Below are positions 35,753 to 46,108 of a stretch of DNA of 64,000 bases, in pieces. The notes beneath the pieces were generated by a model. It searched no databases, had not been told where the DNA came from, and saw only the letters and a list, made by a program, of their open reading frames with translations. The first letter of the stretch is position 1, and each line of letters starts with the position of its first letter. Source of the DNA: Pseudomonas sp. H1h. Its GTDB lineage: Bacteria; Pseudomonadota; Gammaproteobacteria; Pseudomonadales; Pseudomonadaceae. A program made the position numbers and the translations under genes. The stretch covers positions 62,001 to 126,000 of the forward strand of contig NZ_AYMJ01000006.1 of NCBI RefSeq assembly GCF_000633255.1. The letters are read 5' to 3'.

Positions 35753-37198
35753 ATGCAATGGGAAGTCGTGATCGGGCTGGAGATTCACACTCAGCTCACT
35801 ACCCGGTCGAAAATCTTTTCCGGTAGTTCCACCACGTTCGGTTCCGAGCCGAACACTCAGGCCAGCCTGATCGACCTGGGCATGCCTGGCGTGCTGCCGG
35901 TGCTGAACCAGGAAGCCGTGCGTATGGCGGTGATGTTCGGTCTGGCGATTGATGCCGAGATCGGTCAGCACAACGTGTTCGCCCGCAAGAACTACTTCTA
36001 CCCGGACCTGCCGAAGGGCTATCAGATCAGCCAGATGGAATTGCCGATCGTCGGCAAGGGCCACCTGGACATCGCGCTGGAAGACGGCACCGTCAAACGT
36101 GTCGGCATCACCCGCGCGCACCTGGAAGAAGACGCCGGCAAGAGCCTGCACGAAGAATTCAACGGTGCCACCGGCATCGACCTGAACCGTGCCGGCACGC
36201 CGCTGCTGGAAATCGTTTCCGAGCCTGACATGCGCAGCGCCAAGGAAGCCGTGGCTTACGTCAAGGCGATCCACGCGCTGGTACGCTACCTGGGCATCTG
36301 CGACGGCAACATGGCCGAAGGCTCGCTGCGTTGCGACTGCAACGTGTCGATCCGTCCCAAGGGCCAGGTCGAGTTTGGCACGCGCTGCGAGATCAAGAAC
36401 GTCAACTCGTTCCGTTTCATCGAGAAGGCGATCAACTCCGAGATCCAGCGTCAGATCGAGCTGATCGAAGACGGCGGCAAAGTGATCCAGCAAACCCGTC
36501 TGTACGATCCGAACAAGGACGAGACCCGTCCGATGCGTTCGAAAGAGGAAGCCAACGACTACCGTTACTTCCCCGATCCGGACCTGCTGCCAGTGGTCAT
36601 CGAAGAGTCGTTCCTGGGCGAGGTGCGCGCCACCCTGCCGGAACTGCCACCGCAAAAACGCGAGCGCTTCCAGAGCCAGTTCGGTCTGTCGGCCTACGAC
36701 GCCAACGTGCTGGCCACCAGCCGTGAGCAAGCGGACTACTTCGAGAAAGTCGCAGCCATCGGCGGCGACGCCAAACTGGCGGCGAACTGGGTGATGGTCG
36801 AGTTGGGCAGCCTGCTCAACAAGCAAGGCCTGGACATCGACGAGTCGCCGGTTTCGGCCGAACTGTTGGGCGGCATGCTGCAGCGCATCAAGGACAACAC
36901 CATCTCCGGCAAGATCGCCAAGGTGGTGTTCGAGGCGATGGCCAACGGCGAAGGCAACGCAGACGAAATCATCGACAAGCGCGGCCTCAAGCAAGTGACC
37001 GACACCGGCGCGATCTCCGCGGTGCTGGACGAAATGCTCGCGGCCAACGCCGAGCAAGTTGAACAATATCGTGCGGCTGATGAAGCCAAGCGCGGCAAAA
37101 TGTTCGGCTTCTTCGTCGGCCAGGCCATGAAAGCCTCCAAAGGCAAGGCCAACCCGCAGCAAGTGAACGAACTGCTGAAAAGCAAGCTCGAAGGCTGA
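35753..37198 (+). CDS. gatB: Asp/Glu-tRNA amidotransferase subunit B
   Basis: The tRNA-binding, transamidating subunit (481 residues). The N-terminal catalytic cradle ([41 protein letters not shown]) is followed by a helical YqeY-like tRNA-recognition tail from about residue 325. It follows gatA by ten bases. Confidence 0.97.
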   Translation: MQWEVVIGLEIHTQLTTRSKIFSGSSTTFGSEPNTQASLIDLGMPGVLPVLNQEAVRMAVMFGLAIDAEIGQHNVFARKNYFYPDLPKGYQISQMELPIVGKGHLDIALEDGTVKRVGITRAHLEEDAGKSLHEEFNGATGIDLNRAGTPLLEIVSEPDMRSAKEAVAYVKAIHALVRYLGICDGNMAEGSLRCDCNVSIRPKGQVEFGTRCEIKNVNSFRFIEKAINSEIQRQIELIEDGGKVIQQTRLYDPNKDETRPMRSKEEANDYRYFPDPDLLPVVIEESFLGEVRATLPELPPQKRERFQSQFGLSAYDANVLATSREQADYFEKVAAIGGDAKLAANWVMVELGSLLNKQGLDIDESPVSAELLGGMLQRIKDNTISGKIAKVVFEAMANGEGNADEIIDKRGLKQVTDTGAISAVLDEMLAANAEQVEQYRAADEAKRGKMFGFFVGQAMKASKGKANPQQVNELLKSKLEG

Positions 37199-37238
37199 TG
37201 TAAATGGAGCCAGCCTTAAAGCCTGGCGCCATCCCTTG

Positions 37239-37324
37239 TAGGAGTGAGCCTGCTCGCGATAGCGATTTGACAGTCACTTTTCCGGTGTCTGACATTGCGC
37301 TATCGCGAGCAGGCTCACTCCTGC
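37239..37324. repeat. REP doublet after gatB
   Basis: Two inverted units of the AGGAGTGAGCCTGCTCGCGA subtype, each extended by a GATAGCG/CGCTATC match, with a roughly 35-base spacer. A second copy of this subtype lies at 48.6 kb. Confidence 0.9.
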
Positions 37325-37346
37325 ATTTGATTCGGAAATCCTTTGA

Positions 37347-37721
37347 ATGAAGCGTCTGTTCAGCCTTTGCGCCCTGCTCTCTTTACTGGCGGGTTGCGCC
37401 AGCAACGACATCATCGACCCGCACGGTTACGACCAGACCGGCGTCGCCTCCTATTACGGCGCCAGACACCACGGTAAACGCACCGCCAGCGGCGAAGCGT
37501 TCAACCAGCATTCCCTGACCGCCGCCCATCGCCAACTGCCGTTCGGCACGCGGGTGAAGGTCACCAACCTGAAAAACGACAAATCCTGCATTGTGCGCAT
37601 CAACGATCGCGGACCGCACACCCGCGGCCGCCTGATCGATGTCTCGCGTGAGGCGGCCGAGCGTCTCGGCATGCTCGGCAGCGGCACGGCGCGGGTTCGC
37701 ATACAGGCTCTCGACGACTGA
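37347..37721 (+). CDS. RlpA-like lipoprotein with a double-psi beta-barrel
   Basis: A 124-residue lipoprotein. Signal sequence with lipobox LAGC puts the lipidated cysteine at 17. The rest is a minimal RlpA/DPBB domain (GVASYYGARHHGKRTASGE; INDRGPHTRGRLIDVSREAA). RlpA proteins are lytic transglycosylases at the septum in P. aeruginosa. This one lacks the SPOR domain of full RlpA, so septal targeting is not expected. The family's catalytic Asp-containing motif NDRGP is present. Confidence 0.88.
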   Translation: MKRLFSLCALLSLLAGCASNDIIDPHGYDQTGVASYYGARHHGKRTASGEAFNQHSLTAAHRQLPFGTRVKVTNLKNDKSCIVRINDRGPHTRGRLIDVSREAAERLGMLGSGTARVRIQALDD

Positions 37722-37767
37722 TGGAGCGCTGACTATTTTTGCTCTGGCCGATTTACCGCTGATCAAC

Positions 37768-38829
37768 GTGATCGAACTGCTCAGCGGCCTGTTTCTGCTG
37801 ATCATCGGCGCCGAACTGATGGTACGCGCCGCCGTGCGTCTGGCTGCGCGCTTGCATGTGCGCCCGCTGATCATCGGCCTGACCATCGTCGCTCTCGGCA
37901 GCAGCGCCCCGCAAATGGCCGTCAGCCTGCAGGCGACACTGGCACACAACCCCGACATCGCCGTCGGCAGTGTGATCGGCAGCAGCATCTTCAACATCCT
38001 CGTGACCCTCGGTCTGTCGGCGCTGATCATTCCGCTGCGCGTCTCGCGGCAACTGGTGCGCCTGGACATCCCGCTGATGATCGGCGCCAGCCTGCTGGTG
38101 TTCGTCCTCGCGTGGAATGAACAGATCGGCCGCCTCGACGGCATTCTGCTGCTCGCGGCGCTGGCGCTGTATCTGGGCCTGCTGCTGCGCCAGTCGCGGC
38201 ACTCGGCCCGGCCGCATTCCGAGTTACCGCACACGCCGCACGCATCGTGGTTCGGCAGCTTGCTGATGATCGCCGCCGGCCTGGCGCTGCTGGTGTTCGC
38301 CGGGCATTTGCTGCTGGGCGCAGCGGTGGTGGTGGCGACCGACCTGGGCTTCTCCGAGCGAGTGATCGGCCTGACCGTGGTCGCGGTCGGCACCTCACTG
38401 CCGGAACTCGCCACCTCGCTGATCGCCGCATTGCGCGGCCAGCGTGACATTGCGGTGGGCAACGTGATCGGTGCCAACCTGTTCAATCTGCTGGGGGTGC
38501 TCGGCATCACCGCGCTGATCGCGCCGACGCCATTATCGGTGTCGCCCAACGCGCTGGATTTCGACTTGCCGGTGATGCTCGGCGTCGCTGCGCTGTGCCT
38601 CCCCGTGTTCTATTCCGGCTACCGCGTGACCCGCGCCGAAGGTTTGCTGCTGCTGGGTTTGTACCTGGCGTACGGACTGCATGTGGTGTCGTTCACCACC
38701 GGTATGCCGCTGGCCGGCAAACTTGAAAAGCTGATGCTGTTTTACGTGCTGCCAACGCTGCTGGCGTTCCTGTTGTTCACGTCCGTACGCGCCTGGCGCC
38801 GCCAACACCACAAGAGGGATGTGCCATGA
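37768..38829 (+). CDS. CaCA-family calcium/sodium exchanger
   Basis: Polytopic membrane antiporter of about 353 residues made of two homologous halves. The alpha-repeat motifs are GLTIVALGSSAPQMAVSLQA and GLTVVAVGTSLPELATSLIA, and each half ends in GNVIGxNLFN-like VGSVIGSSIFN / VGNVIGANLFN. It resembles YrbG/CaxA. The start is uncertain: the frame has no ATG near the first helix. GTG 37768 is the first ordinary start codon after the RlpA-like gene; a CTG at 37729 or an ATT at 37735 (eight bases after GGAG) would add 11 to 13 residues. Confidence 0.88.
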   Translation: MIELLSGLFLLIIGAELMVRAAVRLAARLHVRPLIIGLTIVALGSSAPQMAVSLQATLAHNPDIAVGSVIGSSIFNILVTLGLSALIIPLRVSRQLVRLDIPLMIGASLLVFVLAWNEQIGRLDGILLLAALALYLGLLLRQSRHSARPHSELPHTPHASWFGSLLMIAAGLALLVFAGHLLLGAAVVVATDLGFSERVIGLTVVAVGTSLPELATSLIAALRGQRDIAVGNVIGANLFNLLGVLGITALIAPTPLSVSPNALDFDLPVMLGVAALCLPVFYSGYRVTRAEGLLLLGLYLAYGLHVVSFTTGMPLAGKLEKLMLFYVLPTLLAFLLFTSVRAWRRQHHKRDVP

Positions 38830-39206
38830 CCGATTCGAAGAAATCCGGGGTTGAAATCCGCCGTCAGGTAATGGGCGATGCGTTCGTTGATCGCGCGCTG
38901 GACAATGCCACCGAGTTCACTCAGCCGCTGCAGGATTTCGTCAATGAACACGCCTGGGGCGGCGTGTGGAATCGCGAAGGCCTGCCGCTGAAAACCCGCA
39001 GCCTGATCACCCTGGCAGCACTGACGGCATTGAAGTGCCCGCAGGAATTGAAAGGCCACGTGCGCGGTGCGCTGAACAATGGCTGCACAGTGGAAGAGAT
39101 CCGCGAGGCGCTGCTGCACTGCGCGGTGTATGCCGGGGTGCCGGCGGCGATTGATGCGTTTCGCGCGGCGCAGGAAGTGATCGACAGTTATCAGAAACCC
39201 GAGTGA
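38826..39206 (+). CDS. Carboxymuconolactone decarboxylase-family protein
   Basis: A 126-residue all-helical CMD-family protein like PcaC, with KTRSLITLAALTAL, a single cysteine in LKCPQELKGHVRGALNNG and the HCAVYAGVPAAIDAF segment. True PcaC decarboxylates 4-carboxymuconolactone in protocatechuate breakdown, but no pca genes are nearby, so the substrate is open. It lacks the CxxC of AhpD-type peroxidases. The ATG overlaps the exchanger stop (ATGA). Confidence 0.85.
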   Translation: MTDSKKSGVEIRRQVMGDAFVDRALDNATEFTQPLQDFVNEHAWGGVWNREGLPLKTRSLITLAALTALKCPQELKGHVRGALNNGCTVEEIREALLHCAVYAGVPAAIDAFRAAQEVIDSYQKPE

Positions 39207-39218
39207 TCGAACTGACGC

Positions 39219-39285
39219 CTTCGCGAGCAGGCTCGCTCCCACATCAGGAATGCATTTCCCTGTGGGAGCGAGCCTGCTCGCGAAG
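39219..39285. repeat. Compact REP doublet (REPIN)
   Basis: CTTCGCGAGCAGGCTCGCTC and its inverted copy around the internal palindrome GGAATGCATTTCC. It lies between the convergent CMD-family and AEC genes. Confidence 0.9.
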
Positions 39286-39315
39286 AGGCCCTTTCAGCCA
39301 CTGAAGATCCGTCTG

Positions 39316-40257
39316 TCAGATCCAGCCACCCCACTGCAACACAAAGATCCCGACATTGGTGGTCACCGCCGCCATCAGCGTGGTCAGCACAATGATCGCC
39401 GCCGCCAGTTCATGATTACCCTGCGCCGCCCGGGCCATGACAAAACTGGCCGCCGCCGTCGGGCTGCCGAAATACAGAAACAGAATCCCCAGCTCCGCCC
39501 CGCGAAAACCCCACAGCCACGCCCCCAGTGTTGCCAGCACCGGCAGGCCGATCATCTTCAGCAGGCTGGAGCTGAGCGCCATGCTGCCGCTCTGGCGCAG
39601 CGCCGCCAGCGACAACGTGCCGCCGATGCAGATCAGCGCCAGCGGCAAGGTGGTCTGCGCCAGATACTGGCCGGAGGTTTCCAGCCAGCCCGGCAGGCTG
39701 ATCTTGAACCAGGCAAACGGCGCCGCGGCAATCACGCTGATGATCAGCGGGTTGCTGAACACGCTTTTGCAGATGCTCCACGGATCGGACTTGATCACCG
39801 GGCTGTACACCGCCAGCACGATAGTCGACAGGGTGTTGTAGAACAGGATCACCAGCGCCGCGAGAATCGCCCCGAGGGAAATCCCGTAGTCGCCGTACAT
39901 GCTCGCCGCCAGCGCCAGGCCGATCACTCCGTTGTTGCCGCGAAACGCGCCCTGGGTGTAGATGCCGCGATCCTCGCGCGGGCAACGGAAAATCGCCCAG
40001 CCCCACGCCAGGGCGAAACTCGCCAGCGTGGCGAGCGCGAAGTAGATCAGCAGTGCTGGTTGCAAAGCAGCGTGCAGATCCGCATGCAGGATCCCGAGAA
40101 ACAGCAGCGCCGGCATGCTGACGTTGAACACCAGCGACGAGGCGGTGTGAATGAAGTTGTCGTTGATCCAGTCGATGCGTTTGAGCAACACCCCGAGAAA
40201 CAGCATGGCGAACACCGGCGCGGTGATGTTCAGGGTTTCGAGGAAGATTGCCAGCAT
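39316..40257 (-). CDS. AEC-family transporter
   Basis: Auxin-efflux-carrier-family membrane protein, 313 residues with ten hydrophobic helices in two five-helix halves. Bacterial members move malate, malonate or related compounds. The substrate cannot be told here. The conserved FRGNNGVIGLALAASMYG and FGSPTAAASFVMA segments (TM4 and TM9 regions) are visible. It stands alone between two REP doublets. Confidence 0.88.
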   Translation of the reverse strand: MLAIFLETLNITAPVFAMLFLGVLLKRIDWINDNFIHTASSLVFNVSMPALLFLGILHADLHAALQPALLIYFALATLASFALAWGWAIFRCPREDRGIYTQGAFRGNNGVIGLALAASMYGDYGISLGAILAALVILFYNTLSTIVLAVYSPVIKSDPWSICKSVFSNPLIISVIAAAPFAWFKISLPGWLETSGQYLAQTTLPLALICIGGTLSLAALRQSGSMALSSSLLKMIGLPVLATLGAWLWGFRGAELGILFLYFGSPTAAASFVMARAAQGNHELAAAIIVLTTLMAAVTTNVGIFVLQWGGWI

Positions 40258-40332
40258 GCCGTGGGAGCCTTTGGGTGAGCGTCGTCAGGGGGCTAATGAT
40301 AAGCCAGCCGATCCTTCGGCGTCTGTGAGAAC

Positions 40333-40411
40333 GCTTTCGCGAGCAAGCCCGCTCCCACAGGGATCTCATTTACACCGCAGATCCAATGTGGGAGGGGGCT
40401 TGCTCGCGAAG
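40333..40411. repeat. REP doublet between the AEC gene and garD
   Basis: Inverted units of the CGAGCAAGCCCGCTCCCAC subtype around a roughly 25-base spacer. The right unit carries an insertion (GGGAGGGGGCTTG). Confidence 0.85.
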
Positions 40412-40426
40412 AACGATGACACGGTG

Positions 40427-41980
40427 TCAGGTAATCGGCGCCGGGTTGAACAGGGTGATGTCGTTATGCAGCTTGTGCTTCTCCGTCCAGGTCTGCTGCT
40501 TGCCGCTCGCCACATCCAGGTAGTAGTGAAACAACTCCCACCCCAACTCCTCGATGGACGCACGCCCGGTCGCAATCCGCCCGGCGTCGATGTCGATCAG
40601 ATCCGGCCAGCGTTGCGCCAACTCGGTCCGGGTCGAAACCTTGACCACCGGCGCCATCGCCAAGCCATACGGGGTGCCGCGCCCGGTGGTGAACACATGC
40701 AGGTTCATCCCCGCCGCCAGTTGCAACGTGCCGCAGACAAAATCACTGGCCGGCGTCGCGCAGAAGATCAGGCCCTTGTGCTTGAAACGTTCGCCCGGGC
40801 CGAGCACGCCGTTGATCGCGCTGCTCCCGGATTTGACAATCGAGCCCAGCGACTTCTCGACGATGTTCGACAACCCGCCTTTCTTGTTGCCTGGCGTGGT
40901 GTTGGCGCTGCGGTCCGCTTCGCCCTTGGCCAGGTAACGGTCGTACCAGTCCATCTCGCGCACCAGTTCCTCGGCAACGGTCCTGGTTTCGGCGCGGGAG
41001 GTCAGCAGGTAGATCGCATCGCGCACTTCCGTGACTTCGGAAAACATCACCGTCGCCCCGGCGCGCAGCAGCAGGTCCGAGGCATAACCCAGAGCGGGGT
41101 TGGCGGTGATTCCGGAAAACGCGTCACTGCCACCGCACTGCATGCCGAGGATCAGCTCGGAAGCCGGCACGGTTTCGCGGCGGCGCTGGTCGAGCTTCTT
41201 CAAACGGACTTCGGCCAGCGCCATGATCTGCTCGATCATCTCGGTGAAACCGTGACTGGAATCCTGCAGGCGATACAGCCACGGCTCGCTCAGATCGACC
41301 GACGCATCGTCCTCGTGCATCACCTGCCCTGCCTGCAACTTCTCGCAGCCGAGGCTGATCACCAGTGCTTCGCCGCCCAGGTTCGGGTTGCGCGCCAGGT
41401 TGCGCACGGTGCGGATCGGGATGTACGCATCGGTAGCGGTGATCGCCACGCCGCAGCCATAACTGTGGGTCAGTGCCACCACGTCATCGACGTGCGGATA
41501 TTTCGGCAGCAGCTCGTCCTTAATGCGTTTCACCGCGTGATCGAGCACGCCGGTGACGCACTGCACGGTGGTGGTAATCCCGAGAATGTTACGCGTGCCG
41601 ACAGTGCCGTCGGCATTGCGATAACCCTCGAAGGTGAAGCCTTCCAGCGGCGCCTGTGCGGCCGGCACTTCGGTGGACAGCGGCAGGCTGTCCAGCGGTG
41701 GCGCGGTCGGCATGCGCAGTTGATCTTCCTTGACCCAACTGCCACGCGGGATCGGCTGCAACGCATAGCCGATGGTCTGGCCGTAGCGAATCACCTGGCC
41801 GCCCTCGGGAATGTCTTCGAGGGTGACCTTGTGGCTCTGCGGCACAAAGTCCACGGTCAGCAGACCGTCCGGGAATTCGGTGCCGGCCGGCACGCCCTGG
41901 TCGTTGACCACAATCACTACGTTGTCCCGCTCGTGCAGGCGGATGTAGCGCGGCGAGTCGGAATGTTCAATCAACTGCAT
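40427..41980 (-). CDS. garD: Galactarate dehydratase
   Basis: Dehydrates D-galactarate (mucate) to 5-dehydro-4-deoxy-D-glucarate. From the ATG at 41980 it has 517 residues: an N-terminal SAF domain (about 1-90, [16 protein letters not shown]) and an altronase/UxaA-type catalytic domain with [20 protein letters not shown] and [21 protein letters not shown]. It is the last gene of the leftward operon kdgD-ALDH-gudP-garD, so the whole route from galactarate to 2-oxoglutarate is encoded together. An open frame upstream overlaps gudP and is rejected. Confidence 0.94.
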   Translation of the reverse strand: MQLIEHSDSPRYIRLHERDNVVIVVNDQGVPAGTEFPDGLLTVDFVPQSHKVTLEDIPEGGQVIRYGQTIGYALQPIPRGSWVKEDQLRMPTAPPLDSLPLSTEVPAAQAPLEGFTFEGYRNADGTVGTRNILGITTTVQCVTGVLDHAVKRIKDELLPKYPHVDDVVALTHSYGCGVAITATDAYIPIRTVRNLARNPNLGGEALVISLGCEKLQAGQVMHEDDASVDLSEPWLYRLQDSSHGFTEMIEQIMALAEVRLKKLDQRRRETVPASELILGMQCGGSDAFSGITANPALGYASDLLLRAGATVMFSEVTEVRDAIYLLTSRAETRTVAEELVREMDWYDRYLAKGEADRSANTTPGNKKGGLSNIVEKSLGSIVKSGSSAINGVLGPGERFKHKGLIFCATPASDFVCGTLQLAAGMNLHVFTTGRGTPYGLAMAPVVKVSTRTELAQRWPDLIDIDAGRIATGRASIEELGWELFHYYLDVASGKQQTWTEKHKLHNDITLFNPAPIT

Positions 41981-41991
41981 GACGCCGCTCC

Positions 41992-43356
41992 TCAGGAATG
42001 CGCTTGAGACAATTTGCCGGTGATTGCAGAACCACCGTTGGTTGGCGGCTCTTTGAGCACCACCCGTTTGATCGGACCGACGATTACCAGATAGCTGAAC
42101 ACCGCGACCAGGGCGTTGGCGCCAACAAACACCAGCGCCCATTTGAACGAACCGGTGGAGCTGATGATGTAGCCGATCACGATCGGTGTGGTGATCGACG
42201 CGATGTTGCCGAACATGTTGAACAGACCGCCACTGAGGCCGGCGATCTGCTTCGGCGACGTGTCGGAAACCACCGCCCAGCCCAGCGCACCGACGCCTTT
42301 GCCGAAGAAGGCCAGGGCCATGAAGCCGACCACCATCCATTCGATATCAACATAGTTGCAAGCGACGATGCTGCTCGATACCAGCAAGCCGCCAATGATC
42401 GGCGCCTTGCGAGCGAAGGTCAGCGAATGGCCCTTGCGCAGCAGGTAATCGGAAATCACCCCGCCGAGCACGCCACCGATGAAACCGCAGATTGCCGGCA
42501 GCGAAGCAATGAAACCGGCCTTGAGAATGGTCATGCCGCGCTCCTGCACCAGGTACACCGGGAACCAGGTCAGGAAGAAATAGGTGATGCCGTTAATGCA
42601 GTACTGGCCCAGATACACGCCGAGCATCATGCGGTTGGTCAGCAACTGGCGGATGTAGTCCCACTTCGGTCCATCAGACTTTTTGCCTTGCTTCTGGTCC
42701 ATGTCGACCATGCCGCCGTTGTCAGCGATGAACTGAACTTCGGCGTCGTTGGCCATAGGATGTTGACGCGGGCTGTGGATAACCTTCAGCCAGATCAGCG
42801 AGAAGACGATGCCGAACACCCCCATGACGATGAACACGTGTTCCCAGCCGAAGGTGTAGACGATCCAGCCCATCAGCGGAGCGAACAGCACGGTGGCGAA
42901 GTATTGCGCCGAATTGAAGATCGCCGAGGCGGTGCCACGTTCTGCGGTCGGGAACCAGGCGGCGACAATACGCGCGTTACCGGGGAACGATGGCGCTTCG
43001 GCCAGGCCCACCAGAAAGCGCAGCATGAACAGCGCGACAATCGCCGTGGACATGCCGAACTCACCGACAAAACCTTGCAGCACGGTGAACAGTGACCAGC
43101 AGAAGATGCTCAGGGCATAGACTTTTTTCGAGCCGAAGCGATCGAGCAGCCAGCCACCGGGAATCTGCCCGGCGACGTAGGCCCAGCCGAATGCCGAGAA
43201 GATATAACCGAGGGTGACCGCGTCGATACCGAGGTCTTTTTGCAGGCTGGAACCGGCGATGGCGATGGTCGCGCGGTCGGCGTAGTTGATCGTGGTCACC
43301 AGGAACAACATGAGCAGGATCAAATAGCGGACGTGAGTCGGCTTGGACGATTGCAT
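41992..43356 (-). CDS. gudP: MFS glucarate/galactarate transporter
   Basis: Twelve-helix MFS permease of 454 residues (anion:cation symporter family) resembling E. coli GudP/Gar[50 protein letters not shown] and [24 protein letters not shown] are hallmark segments. It imports the aldarate consumed by the neighbouring enzymes. A stable hairpin separates it from the dehydrogenase gene upstream. Confidence 0.92.
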   Translation of the reverse strand: MQSSKPTHVRYLILLMLFLVTTINYADRATIAIAGSSLQKDLGIDAVTLGYIFSAFGWAYVAGQIPGGWLLDRFGSKKVYALSIFCWSLFTVLQGFVGEFGMSTAIVALFMLRFLVGLAEAPSFPGNARIVAAWFPTAERGTASAIFNSAQYFATVLFAPLMGWIVYTFGWEHVFIVMGVFGIVFSLIWLKVIHSPRQHPMANDAEVQFIADNGGMVDMDQKQGKKSDGPKWDYIRQLLTNRMMLGVYLGQYCINGITYFFLTWFPVYLVQERGMTILKAGFIASLPAICGFIGGVLGGVISDYLLRKGHSLTFARKAPIIGGLLVSSSIVACNYVDIEWMVVGFMALAFFGKGVGALGWAVVSDTSPKQIAGLSGGLFNMFGNIASITTPIVIGYIISSTGSFKWALVFVGANALVAVFSYLVIVGPIKRVVLKEPPTNGGSAITGKLSQAHS

Positions 43357-43415
43357 GTAGATGTACTCCCACTGATTATTTTTATGCGCGGGTGAATCTT
43401 CTTTGGTCTGTCATC

Positions 43416-43442
43416 TGTGGGGGCTGCAAGCCAGCCCCCACA
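43416..43442 (-). repeat. Perfect hairpin between the dehydrogenase and gudP
   Basis: TGTGGGGGCTG and CAGCCCCCACA form an 11-bp stem with a 5-base loop inside the operon. No T-run follows on the minus strand. It resembles another known class of fluorescent-pseudomonad REP units and probably protects or partly ends the upstream mRNA. Confidence 0.7.
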
Positions 43443-43455
43443 GCTATTGCAGGTA

Positions 43456-44901
43456 TCAGGAGCCGATGTAGGCAGTTTTCACAACCGTGTAGAACTCTTG
43501 CGCATAGCGGCCTTGCTCACGTGAGCCATAGGATGAACCCTTACGGCCACCGAACGGAACGTGGTAATCGACACCGGCCGTCGGCAGGTTGACCATCACC
43601 ATCCCGGCCTGGGAATGACGCTTGAAGTGGTTGGCGTATTTCAGCGAGGTGGTGGCGATACCGGCCGACAAGCCGAACTCGGTGTCGTTGGCCATCGCCA
43701 GCGCGGCGTCGTAATCGGCGACGCGAACAATGTTGGCCACCGGGCCGAAGATCTCTTCACGGCTGATGCGCATCGACGCCTCGCTGTCGGCAAACAGCGT
43801 TGGCGCGAGGAAGTAGCCTTCGGTGTCACAGGTCACCAGACCACCGCCGCTGACCACGCGCGCACCTTCGCTCTGGCCGATGTCGATGTACTTCAAGTCC
43901 TGTTCCAGCTGCGCTTGCGAGACCACCGGACCGATGTCGGTGCCGGACTTCAGCGCGTGGCCGACCTTGATCGACTGCATGCGCTCAGCCATCGCTGCGA
44001 CGAACTTGTCGTGAATCCCGGCGGTGACGATCAAGCGGCTCGACGCCGTGCAACGCTGGCCGGTGGAGTAGAACGCGCTCTGCACCGACAGCTCGACCGC
44101 TTGTTTGAGGTCAGCGTCGTCGAGAATGATCTGCGGGTTCTTGCCGCCCATTTCCAGCTGCACCTTGGCTTGGCGCGAGACGCAGTTGACCGCGATCTGC
44201 CGGCCCACGCCCACCGAACCGGTGAAGCTGATGCCGTCGACTTTCGGGCTGTTGACCAGCGCTTCCCCCACCACCCGACCGCTGCCCATCACCAGGTTGA
44301 ACACGCCGGCGGGGAAGCCTGCGCGAGAGATGATTTCGGCCAGCGCCCAAGCGCAACCCGGCACCAGATCCGCTGGTTTCAGTACCACGCAATTGCCGTA
44401 GGCCAGGGCCGGTGCGATTTTCCATGCCGGGATCGCCATCGGGAAATTCCACGGGGTGATCAGGCCGACCACGCCAAGGGCTTCGCGGGTCACTTCAACG
44501 TTAACGCCGGGGCGCACCGACGGCACGTAGTCGCCGGACAGACGCAGGCATTCACCGGCGAAAAATTTGAAGATGTTGCCGGCGCGGGTCACTTCGCCGA
44601 TGGCTTCGGGCAGAGTCTTGCCCTCCTCCCGGGCCAGCAAAGTGCCAAGTTCTTCGCGACGGGCAAGGATTTCCGAGCCGACTTTATCCAGCGCATCGTG
44701 ACGGGCCTGAATGCCCGAGACCGACCAGGCCGGGAACGCCGCACGCGCCGCTTCGATGGCCGCGTGCACCTGAGTCAGGTCAGCCTTGGCGTAGTCGCCA
44801 ATGGTGTCGCTCAACTCGGACGGGTTGATGTTGGCCGAGTAATCGGCACCGGCGACCCATTCACCGTTGATGTAGTTGTCGTAACGCTTGGAATCAGCCA
44901 C
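43456..44901 (-). CDS. Alpha-ketoglutaric semialdehyde dehydrogenase
   Basis: Aldehyde dehydrogenase of 481 residues. The catalytic Cys284 lies in STGQRCTASSR, the general base is Glu250 (QLEMGGKNP), and Asn152 is in TPWNFPMAIP. In this operon its substrate is the 2,5-dioxopentanoate made by KdgD, oxidised with NAD(P) to 2-oxoglutarate, which enters the TCA cycle. The role rests on gene context plus family. Confidence 0.92.
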   Translation of the reverse strand: MADSKRYDNYINGEWVAGADYSANINPSELSDTIGDYAKADLTQVHAAIEAARAAFPAWSVSGIQARHDALDKVGSEILARREELGTLLAREEGKTLPEAIGEVTRAGNIFKFFAGECLRLSGDYVPSVRPGVNVEVTREALGVVGLITPWNFPMAIPAWKIAPALAYGNCVVLKPADLVPGCAWALAEIISRAGFPAGVFNLVMGSGRVVGEALVNSPKVDGISFTGSVGVGRQIAVNCVSRQAKVQLEMGGKNPQIILDDADLKQAVELSVQSAFYSTGQRCTASSRLIVTAGIHDKFVAAMAERMQSIKVGHALKSGTDIGPVVSQAQLEQDLKYIDIGQSEGARVVSGGGLVTCDTEGYFLAPTLFADSEASMRISREEIFGPVANIVRVADYDAALAMANDTEFGLSAGIATTSLKYANHFKRHSQAGMVMVNLPTAGVDYHVPFGGRKGSSYGSREQGRYAQEFYTVVKTAYIGS

Positions 44902-44960
44902 AGAACATTCTCCTCTCTACGCAAAAGCCGCTGATTGCTCAGCGGCCTTGTGGGTCGGTG

Positions 44961-45872
44961 TTATTGCGCGCCTTGTTTGTCGATCAGCGCGGCGAGCATT
45001 TCGTATTCTTCGCCGGTCAGGTCAGTCAGCGGCGCCCGCACCGGGCCTGCGTCATAGCCGGCAATTTTTGCCCCGGCCTTGACGATGCTCACGGCGTAGC
45101 CGGCCTTGCGATTGCGGATGTCGAGGTACGGCAGGAAGAAGTCGTCGATGATCTTGCCGACGGTGGCGTGATCTTCACGGGCAATCGCGTGGTAGAAGTC
45201 CATCGCGGTTTTCGGGATGAAGTTGAACACCGCCGACGAGTAAACCGGCACGCCGAGGGCCTTGTACGCGGCGGCATAGACTTCAGCGGTCGGCAGGCCG
45301 CCGAGGTAGCTGAAGCGATCGCCGAGGCGACGACGGATCGACACCATCAGCTCGATATCACCCAGGCCGTCCTTGTAACCGATCAGGTTCGGGCAGCGCT
45401 CGGCCAGACGTTCCAGCAGCGCCGCGTTCAGACGGCAGACGTTGCGGTTGTAGACCACCACGCCGATGTTCACCGATTTGCACACCGCTTCAACGTGGGC
45501 GGCAACGCCGTCCTGGCTGGCTTCGGTGAGGTAGTGCGGCAGCAGCAGCAAACCTTTGGCGCCCAGGCGCTCGGCTTCCTGTGCGTACTCGATGGCCTGA
45601 CGGGTCGAACCGCCGACACCGGCGAGAATCGGCACGCTGCTGGCGCAGGTGTCGACCGCGGTCTTGATGATCTGCGAATACTCGCTGGCCGCCAGGGAGA
45701 AGAATTCGCCGGTACCACCCGCCGCGAACAAGGCCGAAGCACCGTACGGGGCCAGCCATTCCAGACGCTTGATGTAACCGGCGCGGTGGAAATCGCCCTG
45801 GGCGTTGAAATCGGTGACCGGGAACGACAGCAGACCGGCGGAGAGGATGGACTTCAGTTCTTGTGGATTCAT
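44961..45872 (-). CDS. kdgD: 5-dehydro-4-deoxyglucarate dehydratase
   Basis: DapA/NAL-superfamily enzyme (303 residues) that dehydrates and decarboxylates 5-dehydro-4-deoxy-D-glucarate to 2,5-dioxopentanoate. The Schiff-base lysine is Lys167 (GYKDGLGD) and the catalytic tyrosine Tyr141 (VVVYNRN). The GGTGEF loop (52-57) replaces the DapA GTTGE. It is the first gene of the operon, downstream of a GntR-type operator. Confidence 0.94.
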   Translation of the reverse strand: MNPQELKSILSAGLLSFPVTDFNAQGDFHRAGYIKRLEWLAPYGASALFAAGGTGEFFSLAASEYSQIIKTAVDTCASSVPILAGVGGSTRQAIEYAQEAERLGAKGLLLLPHYLTEASQDGVAAHVEAVCKSVNIGVVVYNRNVCRLNAALLERLAERCPNLIGYKDGLGDIELMVSIRRRLGDRFSYLGGLPTAEVYAAAYKALGVPVYSSAVFNFIPKTAMDFYHAIAREDHATVGKIIDDFFLPYLDIRNRKAGYAVSIVKAGAKIAGYDAGPVRAPLTDLTGEEYEMLAALIDKQGAQ

Positions 45873-45932
45873 TTTTCGAACACCCTGGGTAGCAACATTT
45901 CTTGTGAGTTTTATCGTTCAGCCAGCGCTGAA

Positions 45933-45952
45933 GTTGTAGGTCATCGTACAAC
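45933..45952 (-). promoter_or_regulatory. GntR/FadR-type operator upstream of kdgD
   Basis: GTTGTAGGTCATCGTACAAC has perfect 6-bp arms (GTTGTA/TACAAC) spaced by eight bases, 61-80 bases before the kdgD start. The same decamer GTTGTACGAT recurs upstream of the GntR gene at 48534-48543, which suggests one regulator for both. Confidence 0.65.
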
Positions 45953-46017
45953 CTAAAAAATAACCGTCAACTGCATTTCATCGTCGCCCGGCATTTTTTG
46001 TCAGACAAGATTCTTTC

Positions 46018-46069
46018 TTGACGTAGGAAAAATCTCGTCTAGGATCGATTTAGCTGTATGTATATACAG
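46018..46069 (+). promoter_or_regulatory. Promoter with LexA (SOS) box
   Basis: TTGACG (46018-46023) and TAGGAT (46040-46045), spaced by 16 bases, form a plausible sigma-70 promoter. Immediately downstream, CTGTATGTATATACAG (46054-46069) fits the CTG-N10-CAG LexA operator with an alternating TA core and perfect 6-bp arms. Its position at about +2 to +17 is classic for repression. The next gene starts at 46109. Confidence 0.8.
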
Positions 46070-46108
46070 TTAAATTGAATCCACCGACGACATATCAAGG
46101 AGAAAGAA

